Source: DASUGM01 sp036274055 (GTDB taxonomy: Bacteria > Acidobacteriota > Vicinamibacteria > Vicinamibacterales > SCN-69-37). Taken from it: a stretch of 24,953 bases of DNA. Location: assembly GCA_036274055.1 (NCBI GenBank), contig DASUGM010000315.1, positions 1 through 24,953 of the forward strand, read 5' to 3'. The notes beneath the pieces are model-generated. The model did no database searches and was not told where the DNA came from. It saw only the letters and a list, made by a program, of their open reading frames with translations. The translations under genes were made by a program, and so were the position numbers. Position 1 is the first letter of the stretch; each line of letters starts with the position of its first letter. Positions 23,853 through 24,953 of this stretch are shown here, piece by piece.

Positions 23853-23871
23853 TATCTGTAGACGACAGATA
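23853..23871. promoter_or_regulatory. Putative PadR operator upstream of padR/ADOP 4
   Basis: TATCTGT (23853-23859) and ACAGATA (23865-23871) form a perfect 7-bp dyad with a 5-nt spacer. It is AT-rich in a GC-rich background, immediately upstream of the minus-strand PadR start. It may overlap the -10 region. Confidence 0.6.
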
Positions 23872-23905
23872 GGGCGCGCGCGTTGGCTCGGGCGCGCGCG
23901 CGCAT

Positions 23906-24075
23906 GGGCGATGGGCGATCGGGTGATCGGGTGATGGCAGTGCATCGAACGATCGCGCGATCGGGCCAAGAATCGCTCTGAGTTTTCATTCGCTTCGGGC
24001 TCGGGTGGCCCTTCGCCCGATCGCGCGATCGCCGATGCTCTGCCATCGCCCGATGGCTCGATCGGCGATCGCCGA
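23906..24075. repeat. Large imperfect palindrome with octamer-like arms (sister of 997-1170)
   Basis: Left arm about 23906-23967 and right arm about 24013-24075, core about 45 nt. The left arm runs as degenerate octamers (GGCGATGG, GCGATCGG, GTGATCGG, GTGATGGC). Both arms share with the 997-1170 element the words GGGTGATGGCAG, GCAT and GATCGCGCGATCG in the same order. The cores differ. No coding capacity is seen. Confidence 0.75.
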
Positions 24076-24076
24076 T

Positions 24077-24131
24077 TGTGTGAGACGCAATAGGCCGGCG
24101 GAACTTCTGCCGGCCTATTGCGTCTCACACA
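24077..24131. repeat. Perfect 23-bp inverted repeat
   Basis: Arms 24077-24099 and 24109-24131 are exactly complementary, from TGTGTGAGACGC to GCGTCTCACACA, around a 9-nt loop GGAACTTCT. No T run follows. The right arm overlaps the left half of the PadR-like dyad at 24128-24147. Confidence 0.9.
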
Positions 24132-24147
24132 GTAGCGTGCTACTGTG
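24128..24147. promoter_or_regulatory. Putative PadR operator upstream of padR/HAAS operon
   Basis: CACAGTAGC-GT-GCTACTGTG is a perfect 9-bp dyad, ending 21 nt before the PadR ATG (24169). The position fits a repressor site over the promoter. Confidence 0.55.
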
Positions 24148-24168
24148 CCACACACATTAGAGACGGCC

Positions 24169-24519
24169 ATGGCCCCGACAGACACCAGCGACGCGACGTC
24201 GCAATTACGCCGCGGCGTCCTGGAGTTGTGCATTCTCGAGGTGCTCAAGCGCGACGCCAGTTACGGCTACGAGATCGTCACCACCCTCGACGGGCTCGGA
24301 CCGCTGGCTGCCGGAGAAAACACGGTGTATCCGCTGCTGCGCCGTTTGAAGAGCGACGGGCTGCTCGAGACCTTCGCCCGCGAGTCGCCCAACGGGCCGC
24401 CGCGGCAGTATTACCGCATCACCGCTGATGGGCGCCGCCGCTTGCAGGCGCTGGGCAAAGACTGGGAAACGATGGTCGCTGCCGTCGAACGCTGCCGGCG
24501 CAACGGAGACGAGGCATGA
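24169..24519 (+). CDS. PadR family transcriptional regulator
   Basis: The product is 116 aa from ATG 24169; a GTG at 24145 is in frame but lies inside the predicted operator. The PadR pattern is QLRRGVLELCILEVLKRDAS, YGYEIVTTLDGLG, GENTVYPLLRRLKSDGLLET and the wing PRQYYRITADGRRRLQAL. The final codons overlap the next gene (ATGA). Members of this type typically repress the HAAS-domain membrane protein that follows. Confidence 0.92.
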   Translation: MAPTDTSDATSQLRRGVLELCILEVLKRDASYGYEIVTTLDGLGPLAAGENTVYPLLRRLKSDGLLETFARESPNGPPRQYYRITADGRRRLQALGKDWETMVAAVERCRRNGDEA

Positions 24520-24953
24520 GTCAACATCCACTGGCAGAGCGCTATTTGACGCAGCTCGAGCGTGAGCTGGCCGGCATGGCGCCCACCGATCGCGCCGAGG
24601 TCGTGCAGGAAATCCGCAACCACATCGCCGAGGCGGTCGCCGCCGGCAAGCCGATCGACGTCGTGCTGACCACCCTCGGTCCGGCCGATGCGCTGGCGCG
24701 CGGCTACGCGGTCGAGCTGCTGCTGCACCCCAAGACGGTCAAGAAGGGCTCAGGCCGCGTCCAGCGGGCGTTCGCGCTGGTCGGCCTGGTCGCGTTGATG
24801 AGCATTCCGACGCTAGTCATTGTCGTCACCCTCGGTGCGATCGGCGTGTCGTTCGTCATCAGCGGATTCGTGATGTTCGTCGTCGGCATCGCGGCGTCGA
24901 TCGGCGAACTGCCTTACTGGGTGCAGATGGACGTGCCGCCGATCTTCGCGATC
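24516..24953 (+). CDS. HAAS/DUF1700-domain membrane protein (truncated by window end)
   Basis: At least 146 codons, running off the right edge. The N-terminus HPLAERYLTQLERELAGMAP, followed by EVVQEIRNHIAEAV, LTTLGPADALARGYAVELLL, is the HAAS (DUF1700) signalling domain, about residues 1-75. Two hydrophobic segments follow (about 91-112 and 113-132). ATG overlaps the PadR stop by 4 nt. Such proteins are routinely paired with PadR and thought to transmit an envelope signal, but mechanism is not established. Confidence 0.85.
   Translation, partial: MSQHPLAERYLTQLERELAGMAPTDRAEVVQEIRNHIAEAVAAGKPIDVVLTTLGPADALARGYAVELLLHPKTVKKGSGRVQRAFALVGLVALMSIPTLVIVVTLGAIGVSFVISGFVMFVVGIAASIGELPYWVQMDVPPIFAI

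Overview
The window is a roughly 65-70% GC stretch of bacterial chromosome. It carries four orphan MacB/FtsX-type permeases of the kind expanded in Acidobacteriota (ADOP), PadR regulators translationally coupled to permeases, a BlaI/M56 pair, many small secreted proteins and many degenerate heptamer/octamer repeat arrays. This points to Acidobacteriota, most likely Vicinamibacteria, but no rRNA or other phylogenetic marker is present, so the assignment is an inference. There is no tRNA, rRNA, CRISPR array, prophage or recognisable insertion sequence.

Layout. 1-1005: HMG-CoA lyase, whose start codon lies in a REP-like hairpin and whose stop codon lies in a second large palindrome (997-1170). 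1232-2617: a secreted protein and a methyltransferase. 2737-5658: a PadR box, a PadR gene and ADOP permease 1. 5786-9065 (minus): a DUF885 lipoprotein, an M56 membrane peptidase and a BlaI repressor. 9223-12095: BlaI-like operators, ADOP permease 2 and a small secreted protein. 12238-14733: a PA2779-like protein and a 701-aa protein that appears to join a C39-like cysteine peptidase, TPRs, a POTRA-like segment and an Omp85-like beta-barrel. 14772-16880: a secreted HExxH protein (minus), an ECF sigma factor with a soluble zinc-finger anti-sigma, and an outer-membrane barrel. 16881-17465: a four-helix-bundle (23S-IVP/Avd-like) gene inside inverted heptamer arrays. 17467-20162: a 46-aa membrane miniprotein (minus) and ADOP permease 3. 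20160-20836: an octamer-array element and a PilZ gene behind a textbook sigma-54 promoter. 20805-23848 (minus): PadR and ADOP permease 4. 23906-24953: palindromes, a PadR gene and a truncated HAAS-domain membrane protein.

How the genes work together. Three regulatory cassettes follow one plan: a small winged-helix repressor coupled by a 4-nt overlap to a membrane-protein gene, with a dyad next to the repressor start codon (2736-2753, 23853-23871, 24128-24147). A fourth uses BlaI: the same TGTGAC/GTCACA half-sites precede blaI and the divergent ADOP permease 2, so antibiotic- or envelope-stress sensing through M56 may control that permease. Envelope functions dominate the window.

The most unusual features are the fusion protein at 12628-14733 and the family of inverted degenerate 7-8-mer arrays. 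One array pair encloses a four-helix-bundle gene; several others enclose only short non-coding cores, as would be expected if they were non-autonomous relatives. Arrays also supply the stop codons of neighbouring genes.
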